Of a stretch of 64,000 nt of DNA, positions 8,201-18,349 are shown piece after piece. The notes under the pieces are model-generated. The model was not told the origin of the DNA, searched no databases, and worked only from the letters and a program-made list of their open reading frames with translations. Made by a program: the position numbers and the translations under genes. The stretch's first letter is position 1, and each line of letters opens with the position of its first letter. The DNA comes from Bacteroidota bacterium. Lineage in GTDB: Bacteria; Bacteroidota; Bacteroidia; Cytophagales; Cyclobacteriaceae. The DNA lies in the NCBI GenBank assembly GCA_022567155.1, contig JADFHN010000003.1, positions 35,681 to 99,680 on the forward strand, in the 5' to 3' direction.

Positions 8201-9124
8201 TTAATATTTTAAGACCCAGATATTTTCACCATAGTCCCCTTTTAGTCCGTTGGCGTTGGTCTGGGCTTCCGTCCACGAACTATAATCGGACAATGCAACC
8301 CTGTAAAATCCTTTGTCAGGTGGTGAGAGAATCATAATTCCGCTTCCTTTTGCCGCCAGATCGTTCCCGTAATCATTAGCAAGGTCTCCATCTACAAAAC
8401 TACCTACTACAACGTAATAACGTCCGGTTCTCTCAGTTATTATCGAAATAGTGCCCGGCTCTGGTTGTGCACTTTCCTCCTCTGCAGCAGCTTCGGCTTC
8501 AGCAGCAGCCTGCTGCTCCAATATTCTTGCCTCCTCAGCCGCTTTTTTAGCTGCTTCTTCCTGTTGTTTTGCAATAAGCGCTTCTTTTTTTGCTTTTTCA
8601 GCCAGGGCTTTATGCTCAGGCCGGTAGAAGCCAAAAAACCATACAGCAGCTACCACAATTATAACGCCCAAAATTCCCAATAAAATTTTCGGGAGAACGG
8701 AAGGTTGCCTGGGAGGTACATAACCTGTCCTGACCGGTTGCGATTCATCTTCCTTTTCATCTTCAGGTTCGTAAGTTCCTTCCTCCAGGTCTTCGAATTC
8801 ACCTTCATCTTCTGCAAAGTCTTCTTTCTGAGTTTCTTCTGCAGCCACCTCATCAACAGATTCGATCTCCGATTCCGGCTCAGGTTCAGGTTCTTTCTCC
8901 TGCTCCGTTTCCGGCTCAGGTTCAGGTTCTTTCTCCTGCTCCGATTCCGGTTCTTCAGATGGCTCTTCTACCTCATCAAGTGGTTTAAAATCAACATCCG
9001 GCAATCCAAAGCTTTCGTCTGCATCGTCTATGCTTTCAATAGATTCTTCGTTGATATTTTCATCTTCAACTTTTTTCTTTTTTCTTTCGACCTTAGTTTT
9101 TTTCTTTTTTTTATCGTCTTTCAT
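8201..9124 (-). CDS. SPOR-domain membrane protein with long acidic cytoplasmic region
   Basis: A 307-residue protein. It starts with a Lys-rich stretch (1-20), continues with a very acidic E/P-repeat region (about 25-140), and has one membrane helix at about 147-167 (ILLGILGVIIVVAAVWFFGF). An Ala/Glu coiled coil follows (about 172-218), then a SPOR domain (about 230-307: YYVVVGSFVDGDLANDYGNDL...). SPOR domains bind denuded peptidoglycan at the septum. The order suggests an inner-membrane protein reaching into the periplasm. It lies between the barrel gene and exbB on the same strand, within the envelope cluster. A candidate TAnnTTTG element lies upstream at 9180-9187 (minus strand). Confidence 0.85.
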   Translation of the reverse strand: MKDDKKKKKTKVERKKKKVEDENINEESIESIDDADESFGLPDVDFKPLDEVEEPSEEPESEQEKEPEPEPETEQEKEPEPEPESEIESVDEVAAEETQKEDFAEDEGEFEDLEEGTYEPEDEKEDESQPVRTGYVPPRQPSVLPKILLGILGVIIVVAAVWFFGFYRPEHKALAEKAKKEALIAKQQEEAAKKAAEEARILEQQAAAEAEAAAEEESAQPEPGTISIITERTGRYYVVVGSFVDGDLANDYGNDLAAKGSGIMILSPPDKGFYRVALSDYSSWTEAQTNANGLKGDYGENIWVLKY

Positions 9125-9230
9125 AATGAGATAGATATAATGCGAATAGTTTTCAAGGTAAGAAAACTAATTTTTTGTTCAAAAATAAATTCTGCCGTGA
9201 ATTTAATTAAAATTATTTATAACCTGTAAG

Positions 9231-10916
9231 TTAAAAGCTGTAAGATAATCCTGCAAGCCATTGAAGCCCTCTTGTTGAATAATTAAGATATCGTTGATTT
9301 TTCCTGCCGATTACATTAAATGTTTTGAAAAATACCGAGGCTTGTTCGGAAATAAGATATGAAAAGCCCAGATCAATATCCTGGATTGCATCCATTTCTA
9401 TGACGGTTCCGGTGCCCGGGTCGCGAGCTTTGAGTCCACCCATTACGTATGCATCTGCCGTAAATTTGAATTTTTCAAAAAGTGCGAATGTACTTAAAAA
9501 GGTGATGTCGTATGCCGGCCTGTGCCAGGCCTCTGTCACCTGATCCGAAGTATGGTAGAAAAAATGTTCTGCATTTAGCCCGATGTTTATATTTTTTGTG
9601 ACATCGTACCCGATCGATCCTCTCAGATGATTATAGCTACTTGATTTGGTATCATAAATAACCGTGAATTTTATGGTATCCGCAGGATCGTTGATAAAAT
9701 ACGGGCGGTTTTTAAAATAGATAAGGTCGGTTCCAATATCATAGCTCCATGCTTTACCCAGTTTACCTTTGATGCCCGCATAAAAATCAAATGTGCGAAT
9801 CTGGTTAAAAACATCGATCTCCGGACTTAAATGCCGGTTTTCATTAAGCAACGATTTAAGTGAAATTTTATCAACATCCGCCCTGAAACCGCCATATGCT
9901 TCTGTGTTCCTGCTTATACTATATGACACGTTGAACAATGGGAAAAACCGGAAAGATTTATCTTCACCCAAAGTATCGTTGACAAACACCGCACTAAAAC
10001 CCAACGACATATCAAGGTTATCCAATGTGTAATTCAGGTATGGTTTTATCCGTACAAAATGTCGGTTGTAGGAAGGTGTACGCTCATCTTTCCGGTTTAT
10101 CAGATATAAATCGGATATAATTTCAATGGTGTAGTTTTCCTGAATTGGGATCCTGCCGGAAAAATTGAAACCAAAATCCGCTTCAGTGGCGGAATAGTAA
10201 TCTTGAACATAATCGAATATGGCCTGCACCGAATACCCTGATTCCTTATCCGGAAGATTTGTGGTGATTTTGCCCGCAAATGTGAAATTATTCAATACCT
10301 GCTTAAAGGCGTCAGGATTTAATTCAATAAGCCGGAATATGGTATCCGCGGGGTTATACCCATAAAAATCAAATGCATCACGCCTGTATGATAATTTACC
10401 CCAGATTGTAGCCTGGTTAAGGAAAATATTTCCTGAAAGATCGGCAATGCTTTCACTATCTCCTGAATTTTCATCTGCTACAGGGCCTTTGGCAGATGAC
10501 CGGTGCCGTATAAACAGGTTGAAGGAGTGTTCGTCATTTCTTATGGTACCCATACTGCCTTCCAGATACGCTGTACCGTAATTTCCATAACCTAATTTTA
10601 CATTGTTTCCCCTTACCACAGGCAATGACTGCGTTTTGATCGTCAATGGTCTGACGCGTGTTCGCAGGTCGCCCGGTACAAATTTTGAGGGTATATAATT
10701 ATATTTCAAGCCCAGTATTCCTGACTGAAGTTCAAACGATGGCACTTTTTCAAATATACGTCTGGTGCGTGGCAGTACAACCTTTCGTTCTTTTTCAATG
10801 ATCACTTCCGCTTCTTCTATTTCGCCCATTCCTTCCCAGTCTTCCTGCGCTAAAGCAACGGATGAAATCGTTACTGCTATTACATTAAAAATCAGAATCT
10901 TATGTATTATTTTCAT
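9231..10916 (-). CDS. outer-membrane beta-barrel protein (TonB-receptor-like, no plug seen)
   Basis: From the chosen ATG at 10916 the protein is about 561 residues with a clean signal peptide (MKIIHKILIFNVIAVTISSV, cleavage after ALA). The longer frame back to 10994 overlaps the TPR gene and lacks a signal, so it was rejected. The body is rich in alternating amphipathic strands (for example NTEAYGGFRADVDKISL) and ends with an aromatic residue (GLSYSF), typical of BamA-inserted barrels. No TonB plug domain is evident. It starts 2 bp after the TPR gene stops, so the two are almost certainly co-expressed and probably partners. Confidence 0.75.
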   Translation of the reverse strand: MKIIHKILIFNVIAVTISSVALAQEDWEGMGEIEEAEVIIEKERKVVLPRTRRIFEKVPSFELQSGILGLKYNYIPSKFVPGDLRTRVRPLTIKTQSLPVVRGNNVKLGYGNYGTAYLEGSMGTIRNDEHSFNLFIRHRSSAKGPVADENSGDSESIADLSGNIFLNQATIWGKLSYRRDAFDFYGYNPADTIFRLIELNPDAFKQVLNNFTFAGKITTNLPDKESGYSVQAIFDYVQDYYSATEADFGFNFSGRIPIQENYTIEIISDLYLINRKDERTPSYNRHFVRIKPYLNYTLDNLDMSLGFSAVFVNDTLGEDKSFRFFPLFNVSYSISRNTEAYGGFRADVDKISLKSLLNENRHLSPEIDVFNQIRTFDFYAGIKGKLGKAWSYDIGTDLIYFKNRPYFINDPADTIKFTVIYDTKSSSYNHLRGSIGYDVTKNINIGLNAEHFFYHTSDQVTEAWHRPAYDITFLSTFALFEKFKFTADAYVMGGLKARDPGTGTVIEMDAIQDIDLGFSYLISEQASVFFKTFNVIGRKNQRYLNYSTRGLQWLAGLSYSF

Positions 10917-10917
10917 T

Positions 10918-13900
10918 TTATCTGTTCTCATCCTGAACTGTATCAGGTAAAATAGTATCCGCATCTTCAATCCTATAGGAAGTGTCGATCTCATCTAAAT
11001 GATCCAGTTTGATCTTAGCCAGGTTAGCGATCAGTCCCGATTCGGTATTGGCTATAATTGAATTCAGGGTAGCCCTGGTCTGCAGGTATTCTTCCATGGC
11101 CATATAATTATTGGCAATAAGAAGGAAAGCCATGCCTAACCAATACTCATAAATGCTAAAGTTTTCAGTCATTGTAAACAGCACCTCGTTGGATTCTTTG
11201 AATTTTCGTTGCTGATGAAACACCTCCCCTATCAGGTATTGTGCTTCTGCAGCGCTTATTTCTTTGGCATTGTCAATGGTGGATTCAAATCGTTCAATAG
11301 CTCCCTGGTAATTCCCTTTGGCATATTCTACCTTTCCCTGGTAAAGCGTAGCAGCATTTTTAATACCGGCATTAGGAGGTCCTTCTTCGAGTACTTTATT
11401 TGCATACACCGCCGTGGAGTCATACAATGATACCTGATAAAACGATTTCATCAGTCCCGTCCACGCGTTAAAAAGCTGACGTTTGGTAAATGCATTTGAT
11501 TCAAGTCGCCTGTAATAACTTATAGCTTTGGGGTAGTTTCGTGCCTCATATTCAAGATCAGCAATACGCTGAATTACCCGTATAATCCGGGTGATTTGAT
11601 TTTCGGTTAATAGTTCATAATACAGCGGCAGCGCATTAAAGGCCTCCCTTTTTCGGTAATACGATTCGGCAATATAATATTTAGCATCGTGCACCCGGTG
11701 GTCTTCAGGATATGTCTGCATAAAGGCTGTAAAAGCAGTAATTGCCTTGTCGTACTCCAGGCTGTTATAATAGGTTCTGGCCGATTCAAATTCCACTACT
11801 TCAAGTCCTTCTGTATCCGGATTAGCCAATTTGTAGGCAGCAAGGAATTGTTCGAATTCATGTGATTTTTTTTGTTCTGCCAGAACTTCCTGAAGGCCAA
11901 GAAGTATATTATTTGTCTCATTATGGCCAGGGAATTGTTTCAGAAAGTTTTTATAATCTTCTTCAGTACGGCGGTAGTTTTTCAAATTGAAATGTGCAAT
12001 AGCTCTTCGCTGCATGGCGTACGGCACAAACGGGCTGGCGGGCTTTTTTGTGATCAGGTCAGAAAAGCCACCCACAGCGGCCTGATAATTGCCTCTTTCA
12101 AAGTCCAGCGAGGCCTTTTCAAAGAGGGCGTCATCTACATAGGGTGACTCGGGATACACATTGATTACCCGGTTTAAACTTTCTTTGGCGCTTAGTACCT
12201 CACCATTAATTCGTTGCAGAACACCTATTTGCAAAAAGGCATAGGCTTTTTCTTTCACACCCCTGCTGATGGCGTCATTATAGTGTGCCATGGCCGTGGA
12301 ATAATCTCTGGTTGCATAGTAGCAATCAGCCAGCCTGAGCAGGGCGTCCTGGTAGGTGCTGTTTCTTTTACTGCCGGCAAAATTATCAACAAACGACCTG
12401 AAACGCGGTAACGCTTTGTTGTAATCACGGGTGTTGAAATAGCAGTATCCCAGCCCGTACTGGGTTTTTAGTTTGAGTTCGGTATCGCCACTTCCTGCAA
12501 CGATCAGATACTCAGGGATTGCTTCTTCATATTTTCGGCCTACTGAAAATGATTCACCTTTCCAAAAATGCGATTGATTAACAAAATCTCTATTTATAGG
12601 ATATTTCAGCGATTTGTCATACAGTTCCACCGCATCCCTGTATTTTCTTTGATTAAATAGTTGATTGGCTTTCATGAATGTGGCCTTTTGATAAGCCCCT
12701 TTTGTTTCAAACGACATAGAAGGAAGTGACTCCATATGCCGGATTGCCAGATCCGGATTATTGCTGTTTACATACGCTATCGATAATAGATCATTGGCAT
12801 CATTCAATTGCGGGCTATCCGGAAAATCCGAAATAAATTTTATAAGTTGTCTGACCGCTTCGGATGATCTTCCCAAATCCACACTCACTTTGGCATATTC
12901 AAAAGCTGCTTTTTCAGCAATTTCAAGATCAATGGTCTGATCTGATGCGATTTTGAAAGCAGCAGAAGCAAATTCCAGGTTATCCTGCCTTAGATACAAC
13001 CATCCCAGGTAAAATGATGCCGCAACACCATAAGAATCTTTTCTGGCAGCGATCAATTTCAAGTTGCGGATAGCATCCAGGTCGTTATTTAGGTTAAAGT
13101 CGGTTACGGCCATTCTGAATACGACATCTGCAGGAGGTGTTCCTTTGAACCGTTTTCGATACGTCTGATAGTATTCGGAAGCCCTGGCGAAATTATTCTG
13201 CTGATAAAATCCTTCGCCGGTAAGCAGGTAGATGTCACGGATATTAGTCAGTTTTGCCCCCGTACTCAATGCATTTACACCATAGTCAGCAAGATCACTA
13301 TATCTTTTTTGCCGGTAGTAGATGTTAGCCACCATGTAGGGAACAATTGATTTATAGGCATCACTATTAGCAGCAATTTCCAGGTCATTTAATGCAAGCT
13401 CATATTCTTCATTCTGATATTCAATATAAGCTGAATAGTATGCAGAAGGATATGTATAACTATTGTTCTGATGTTTCAGTATATTGAAATGCGTGAGGGC
13501 ATCAGAAAATTTACGTAAACTGAAATATGCGTATGCCAGCTTAAAACGGGTTTCATGCTGTTGTTCAGGGGTGAGCTGCTGAAAATTAACCATTGAGAGA
13601 TACCGGACGGCATCTTTATAATTTTTATCCTGGTAGAAAAAGCTACCCAGATCATAATATGCCGTAAGTGTTTTCGGATGCGCAGGATAATTTCGAATAA
13701 AATCAACAAAAAGCTGCTCTGCATCGAGGTTGTACAAGTTCAGAGCACTGTATGCGATATAGTATTCTGCCACAGGCTTTCTGAAATCGTACGGCGCCAG
13801 TAGCAAAAAATTCCGAAAAGAGGCCCTGGCATCAGAAAAGTTGGCTTTTTCAATCATTTCCAGGCCTGTGCGAAAATAAAATTCGGGAGAATACAACGCT

Positions 13901-13977
13901 TTGCTACCCTGCGAAAATGACCACAGGGGAATCAGCGCCATAATAATTACCATTATTTTTTCCCGTAAATGTTTCAT
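10918..13977 (-). CDS. large periplasmic tetratricopeptide-repeat protein
   Basis: About 1019 residues from the ATG at 13977, chosen because it gives a signal peptide (MKHLREKIMVIIMALIPLWS, FSQG cleavage region). Nearly the whole mature protein is TPR/Sel1-type helical repeats, with recurring A-x-Y-x-L-G-x-x-Y-F and P-x-S-P-x-x-x-x-A blocks (for example YPESPYVDDALFEKASLDFE). Such YbgF/CpoB-like proteins act in the periplasm as assembly scaffolds. It lies between holA and the barrel gene. The longer frame to 14067 adds 30 residues with no signal and was rejected. Confidence 0.85.
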   Translation of the reverse strand: MKHLREKIMVIIMALIPLWSFSQGSKALYSPEFYFRTGLEMIEKANFSDARASFRNFLLLAPYDFRKPVAEYYIAYSALNLYNLDAEQLFVDFIRNYPAHPKTLTAYYDLGSFFYQDKNYKDAVRYLSMVNFQQLTPEQQHETRFKLAYAYFSLRKFSDALTHFNILKHQNNSYTYPSAYYSAYIEYQNEEYELALNDLEIAANSDAYKSIVPYMVANIYYRQKRYSDLADYGVNALSTGAKLTNIRDIYLLTGEGFYQQNNFARASEYYQTYRKRFKGTPPADVVFRMAVTDFNLNNDLDAIRNLKLIAARKDSYGVAASFYLGWLYLRQDNLEFASAAFKIASDQTIDLEIAEKAAFEYAKVSVDLGRSSEAVRQLIKFISDFPDSPQLNDANDLLSIAYVNSNNPDLAIRHMESLPSMSFETKGAYQKATFMKANQLFNQRKYRDAVELYDKSLKYPINRDFVNQSHFWKGESFSVGRKYEEAIPEYLIVAGSGDTELKLKTQYGLGYCYFNTRDYNKALPRFRSFVDNFAGSKRNSTYQDALLRLADCYYATRDYSTAMAHYNDAISRGVKEKAYAFLQIGVLQRINGEVLSAKESLNRVINVYPESPYVDDALFEKASLDFERGNYQAAVGGFSDLITKKPASPFVPYAMQRRAIAHFNLKNYRRTEEDYKNFLKQFPGHNETNNILLGLQEVLAEQKKSHEFEQFLAAYKLANPDTEGLEVVEFESARTYYNSLEYDKAITAFTAFMQTYPEDHRVHDAKYYIAESYYRKREAFNALPLYYELLTENQITRIIRVIQRIADLEYEARNYPKAISYYRRLESNAFTKRQLFNAWTGLMKSFYQVSLYDSTAVYANKVLEEGPPNAGIKNAATLYQGKVEYAKGNYQGAIERFESTIDNAKEISAAEAQYLIGEVFHQQRKFKESNEVLFTMTENFSIYEYWLGMAFLLIANNYMAMEEYLQTRATLNSIIANTESGLIANLAKIKLDHLDEIDTSYRIEDADTILPDTVQDENR

Positions 13978-14080
13978 TGCATATCTTGTAACAATGTAAC
14001 CGATGCTTTGCTGAATTATTGCCATTAAGTTTGATGCTTTATACGGATAGTCGTTTTGAAAGGCCATCAGCTTTCGTGAA

Positions 14081-15103
14081 TTAATGCAATATTTTAAAAG
14101 TCAGGTCCCGTAATACCTGGCCGTCGGATATGGCCGGCCTGTCAACACCCTTCATCAGTAAGTCGGCTGTTTCAATGTGCCCGATATTCTCCAGCACTTT
14201 TGCAAGTGAATAATTACCAGCTCCTGTTTTATATTCTCTTAAAAAATACGGATTTACACCCATCGCAGCTACCAGTCCTTTATCTGATTTATCCTTTGAA
14301 GTGTGGAGAATAAGAAGCCGGGTGAAAAGGTTAAATATCAGGGCCACAACGGGTATCACCGGATTGCTTCTGGTGTTAGCGTCAAAATAATTTACAATGC
14401 GGTTTGCTTTCATTACATCTTTAATCATTATGGCTTTTGTAAGCTCAAATACATTATAATCTCTGTTTATCCCTACATATTTCTGAATCACCTTTGCATC
14501 CACTGCATTGTCGTCTTTCAGATTGACGCGTATTTTTTTTAATTCGCCTGCAATGCGATCAAGATTTGTACCATTATAATCAGCCATCAGTTTGGCAGCA
14601 TCAGGTGTGGTTTCCAGTCCAAGGCTTTGTGCGTAATTCTCAACCCACGCAGGTACCTGATTGTCATATATCTTTTTTGTATCAACAAACACTGTATGTT
14701 TCCTGAGTTTGGCACCAAAGCTCGTGCGGCCATCTGTTTTTTTATACTTATTACAAAATACCAGTATGGTTGAAGGTAGCGGATTCAGAATATATTGCAA
14801 CAGCATTTTCCGGCTTTTTTCTGTATTAAAATCTGTTATTTCCTGCGATTCTTTAACGATGACAACCTGCCTGTCAGACATCATCGGAAACCTTCTGGCA
14901 TTAAGCAGCACCTGGTTCATGGCTACTTCTTTTCCGTATAAAATGACCTGGTTGAATCCTTTTTGAGACTCTCCGAGGGCGTTGGCTTCAATAAATCCGG
15001 CTATTTCATTAATGTAGAAGGGCTCTTCTCCCTGGAGAAAATATACAGGAGCATATTCTCCACTTTTCAACACGCGCAATACTTCTTCAGGAGATACAGC
15101 CAT
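14081..15103 (-). CDS. holA: DNA polymerase III delta subunit
   Basis: A 340-residue clamp-loader subunit. The N-terminus VYFLQGEEPFYINEIAGFIE matches the Walker-A-like start of HolA, and IVIVKESQEI / ILVFCNKYKKTDGRTSFGAKL lie in the expected places. The delta-type middle domain (YNGTNLDRIAGELKKI) and a C-terminal helical collar domain follow. It opens the clamp in replication, in the cytoplasm. It is the first gene of a minus-strand run leading into the envelope cluster, 103 bp before the TPR start. Confidence 0.93.
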   Translation of the reverse strand: MAVSPEEVLRVLKSGEYAPVYFLQGEEPFYINEIAGFIEANALGESQKGFNQVILYGKEVAMNQVLLNARRFPMMSDRQVVIVKESQEITDFNTEKSRKMLLQYILNPLPSTILVFCNKYKKTDGRTSFGAKLRKHTVFVDTKKIYDNQVPAWVENYAQSLGLETTPDAAKLMADYNGTNLDRIAGELKKIRVNLKDDNAVDAKVIQKYVGINRDYNVFELTKAIMIKDVMKANRIVNYFDANTRSNPVIPVVALIFNLFTRLLILHTSKDKSDKGLVAAMGVNPYFLREYKTGAGNYSLAKVLENIGHIETADLLMKGVDRPAISDGQVLRDLTFKILH

Positions 15104-15180
15104 GTGGTTTTTGGCAAATTAACAGATTGCTGAACAAAATTTCCAATACTATTTAAAAATAAATCTTTCAGTTACAGAAT

Positions 15181-15725
15181 TCAGGATTTGTGTACAATGA
15201 TTTTAAGCAATGAATCGGTAATGTTCAGAAAAGTATTTTCAGAAACAACCCCTGCCAGTTTATCGTTTTTTCGACAGGCAGGCATCCGATCCTGCTTTTC
15301 TTCAACACATTCAGCGCCTCATAAATGGTAGCTTCCGGCTGAATGCAAATAGGATCTGTGATCATGATATCACCTCCACTCTTATTTTTTCCCGAATCCA
15401 TTTTGCGAAAATTTGTGGAGCAACATTCTGCTTGTCGCCAGACCTGTGAGTTTCCCTTTTTCATCTTCCACCGGAATGTACCGTAACTTTTGCCAGTCCA
15501 TGATCTCTGCTACAAATTCAAGAATATCATTTTTGTGCACCGTAAATACATCGGTAGTCATAACTCCTCGACCGATATGGATGCCGGATGCCATTCAAGA
15601 ATATCATCAAATGAGTCCCGTTCCCATTGGTGTACCGGCTTATAATGATTGTCAATCAGGCATATTTCTTGCGCAGCACCAATATGAAGGGCGCCATTTT
15701 CAGGAAACCAACCTTCATTTAGCAT
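15181..15725 (-). pseudogene. decayed GCS2-type glutamate-cysteine ligase / CBS-domain protein
   Basis: Pieces of one protein appear in three frames. MLNEGWFPENGALHIGAAQE (from 15725) resembles the start of GCS2-family ligases in this phylum (G-A-E-Q-E motif). It is followed, after a large deletion, by a CBS pair: VMTTDVFTVHKNDILEFV...IPVEDEKGKLTG, then after a frame change MITDPICIQPEATIYEALNV, and finally KLAGVVSENTFLNITDSLLK. Stops and frame changes near 15567, 15400 and 15265 rule out a working gene. The catalytic core is missing. Confidence 0.6.
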
Positions 15726-15966
15726 AATTTCAAGGGTTTTTACATCTCACGATAAGTGCGAAGTGAAGATATTACGTTCTTTTTGGTTTGATATAAGTCT
15801 TATGTTGAGATCACCAATACAATATGGTTGCTAAATTTTGTATGAATAATAGTTAAAGATGCGTATTATTAAAAATGGAATTGAAAAATTGATTGACAAA
15901 GTTTCAGTGTCTATGATGTATTTTATATACTTGAGGAGTAAATTTGGTGATTATTATATACACAAT

Positions 15967-16845
15967 ATGAAAAAAATCATGTTAGGATGTGCTTTTTTCC
16001 TTTTTGGATGCAACCATTGGGTTCAGGCACAGGAAAATACCGAAATTTTTATTTTTGATATTAAGATATGGTACGATCAGTTCAGCGTGAGTAATCCGCG
16101 AAATGTATCAAATCATCCGGGATATTATGATGATCAGCCTTATTTTTTACCCGAAGGCGATTCGTTCCTGTATTCTTCATCTGACGACTCTGGCAAAACG
16201 GATGTGTATGTATATGACATGAGAAGTCAAACCAGCAGAAGGCTCACATACACACCGGAAGTAAGCGAGTACTCTCCTGCCATTACTCCGGATAAAAAAG
16301 GATTCAGTTGTATCATTCAGGAGGAAAACGGCACACAGAAATTATGGAAATATTTTATTAATGCACCGGTCGCTTCGCTGGTTACGGATATTGAAAGTGT
16401 GGGATACCATGCCTGGTATGATCCGGATAATCTGGCATTGTTCATAGTGGGTGATGACAATACATTGCATCTTGTAAATCTGAAAACCGGTGAAGACAAG
16501 ACCATTGCCTCCCGGATTGGCAGGGGATTATACAGAATACCGGGAAAAAACCAGATCAGTTTTGTAAATATGGAAGACCGTAAAGATTGGAAAATCATGT
16601 CGGTGGATATAGATACCCATGTGGTTAGTGAAATCATTGAAACATTACGTGACTCACAGGACTACACATGGACCTCTGACGGTATCCTGATGATGGGTGA
16701 CGGCAAAAAACTTTATAAATATGATCCTGCCAATGACAAGACCTGGGTTGAACTGGTTGATTTGAGCGCATTCGGTATCAATAAATTTACAAGGATCGCT
16801 TTGAACCCCCAGGTATCCAAACTGGCGGTAGTCACTGAGGAATAG
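15967..16845 (+). CDS. secreted TolB/WD40-like beta-propeller protein
   Basis: The ATG at 15967 gives about 292 residues with a signal peptide (MKKIMLGCAFFLFGC, possible lipobox LFGC, or cleavage after VQAQ). The upstream in-frame extension to 15859 has no signal and was rejected. Repeats of the type DQPYFLPEGDSFLYSSSDDSG and SPAITPDKKGFSCIIQE are the PD40/TolB blade pattern. The role is unknown; such proteins are periplasmic or surface scaffolds. It is followed by a perfect 8-bp stem (16854-16873). Confidence 0.7.
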   Translation: MKKIMLGCAFFLFGCNHWVQAQENTEIFIFDIKIWYDQFSVSNPRNVSNHPGYYDDQPYFLPEGDSFLYSSSDDSGKTDVYVYDMRSQTSRRLTYTPEVSEYSPAITPDKKGFSCIIQEENGTQKLWKYFINAPVASLVTDIESVGYHAWYDPDNLALFIVGDDNTLHLVNLKTGEDKTIASRIGRGLYRIPGKNQISFVNMEDRKDWKIMSVDIDTHVVSEIIETLRDSQDYTWTSDGILMMGDGKKLYKYDPANDKTWVELVDLSAFGINKFTRIALNPQVSKLAVVTEE

Positions 16846-16853
16846 ATTCTTCC

Positions 16854-16873
16854 CGAACCTGCAATCAGGTTCG
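16854..16873 (+). terminator. stem-loop after the beta-propeller gene
   Basis: CGAACCTG-CAAT-CAGGTTCG is a perfect 8-bp stem with a 4-nt loop, 9 bp after the stop codon. The following TCTGCATGTTTT is a weak T tract, so termination efficiency is uncertain. Confidence 0.5.
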
Positions 16874-17001
16874 TCTGCATGTTTTATAAAAAAACGTTAA
16901 CTTTATAACAGGCAATGTTAGTTGGCAGTATATGGCATAATGCATTTGCTCATATATAATTAGTAATAAACTATACTGATCGTTACAGAATAAGTTTCCC
17001 T

Positions 17002-18276
17002 ATGAACCTGCGAGAAAAAGGATGGTTTCAGAAGTATCTTCTATTCAGAAATAAGATAAATATCAGTAAAGACAGCGAGATACCTGCATTGACAGAATCA
17101 AACAAAGATTTTTCACTTTATCGAAGTATTCAGCCGACCGGGCTTATGTATGGCCATCCGGTGCTGCCTTCCTATATCAAAGACGATAAACTAAAAAAAC
17201 TGGCTGTAGATGAACGCATGAAGATAGTGTTTATCGAAAGTCTTCTTCAATTTGCAGATTATGGGATGACGGATATTCAAAAATCGGATTATCCGGATTT
17301 CAGTCGTGAATTTGCCTCCAGTCTTACGGACTATTACCTGGCATTATATCCCGAACTCGAAGGAAAGGCGACTACTTTCTGGGGAAGAAAAAAAGAAAAA
17401 GAAATAATAGCCGAGGAAATTCTTGATAAAAGGCTATATATAAAAGGATCGATGCTGGAGAATTTATGGGTCAGCTTTTTCCATAACAGCCTGTTGTTTC
17501 TTGATGTATTTTATTTCAGGAAGTGGATGGAGGACAAAGAAAAAATAGCCACTATTGATCAGTTACGGAAAGAAAAGGAAGCATTACGTTTTATGCTACT
17601 CCAGGTTATAGCCGCCGCTTCATATGCCGACAACGAGATCGAACGCCGTGAAAGAAAGCTCTTTAACTTGTTTCTCAAATCAGCTGATCTGGACAGTAAA
17701 ACCATCAAAAAAGCAAAGAAGCTTATTGATGAACGATTGACGGTAGATGATATAACATTGCCGGAATTGGATTCCTGGATAATAAAAAAATATATTCTTG
17801 AACTGGCCATCCTTACTGTATGGGCAGATCAGGAGGTTGCAGACGATGAAAAAGAATTCATTCAACAACTCAGCAAGAGACTTGGCTTTTCGCAGGAAGA
17901 GATGGATGCAAGCATGGTTGCTATTGAAAGTTTTGTACTTACAAACTGGAATGACATCCAGTTTTTCTTAAAAAACAAAGACTATAAAATTGTTGGAACA
18001 CTGCTGGTAAAACGAATATCAAAGATTGCCGGGATTAACAAGGACAGAATTGTCACCGAAATACGTGAAAGCAAAGAATTAATGGATTTAATGACGGCTT
18101 CCGTGTCTCGGGAACTTACCGTAGAAGAAAAAGAAAAAGTAAGGGTACAGCTTATTGATATTCTTAAATTGCTTCCGACTTTTATGATCATTGCGCTTCC
18201 GGGCACATTTTTAACGCTTCCTATTTTGTTCAGCGTGCTTCCTAAAAGCGTTTTACCAAGCGCCTTTCAGGAATAA
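17002..18276 (+). CDS. LETM1-related / TerB-domain protein
   Basis: A 424-residue protein. An all-helical N-terminal half is followed by a TerB-like helical region (about 195-330, with ASYADNEIERRERKLFNLF and VWADQEVADDEKEFI). The C-terminal LETM1-like hydrophobic block is at about 380-424 (LLPTFMIIALPGTFLTLPIL). Proteins with this layout occur throughout the phylum under the label LETM1-related biofilm-associated protein. LETM1 itself is a mitochondrial cation-exchange factor, and the bacterial role is unproven. The protein probably attaches to the inner membrane through its C-terminus. Confidence 0.8.
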   Translation: MNLREKGWFQKYLLFRNKINISKDSEIPALTESNKDFSLYRSIQPTGLMYGHPVLPSYIKDDKLKKLAVDERMKIVFIESLLQFADYGMTDIQKSDYPDFSREFASSLTDYYLALYPELEGKATTFWGRKKEKEIIAEEILDKRLYIKGSMLENLWVSFFHNSLLFLDVFYFRKWMEDKEKIATIDQLRKEKEALRFMLLQVIAAASYADNEIERRERKLFNLFLKSADLDSKTIKKAKKLIDERLTVDDITLPELDSWIIKKYILELAILTVWADQEVADDEKEFIQQLSKRLGFSQEEMDASMVAIESFVLTNWNDIQFFLKNKDYKIVGTLLVKRISKIAGINKDRIVTEIRESKELMDLMTASVSRELTVEEKEKVRVQLIDILKLLPTFMIIALPGTFLTLPILFSVLPKSVLPSAFQE

Positions 18277-18349
18277 ATTTTTATCCGGATTGCTTTTGGT
18301 TTGATTATTGTAATTAAATTGCTTCATTAACCAGATATGATTAATTTTA

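Noticed and set aside
8705..9229. 174-codon Phe/Leu/Arg-rich open frame opposite the SPOR gene
   Set aside because: It is the antisense of the acidic E/P-repeat region; low complexity explains the absence of stops.
10917..10994. Upstream start for the barrel protein
   Set aside because: It overlaps the end of the TPR gene and would bury the signal peptide 26 residues inside.
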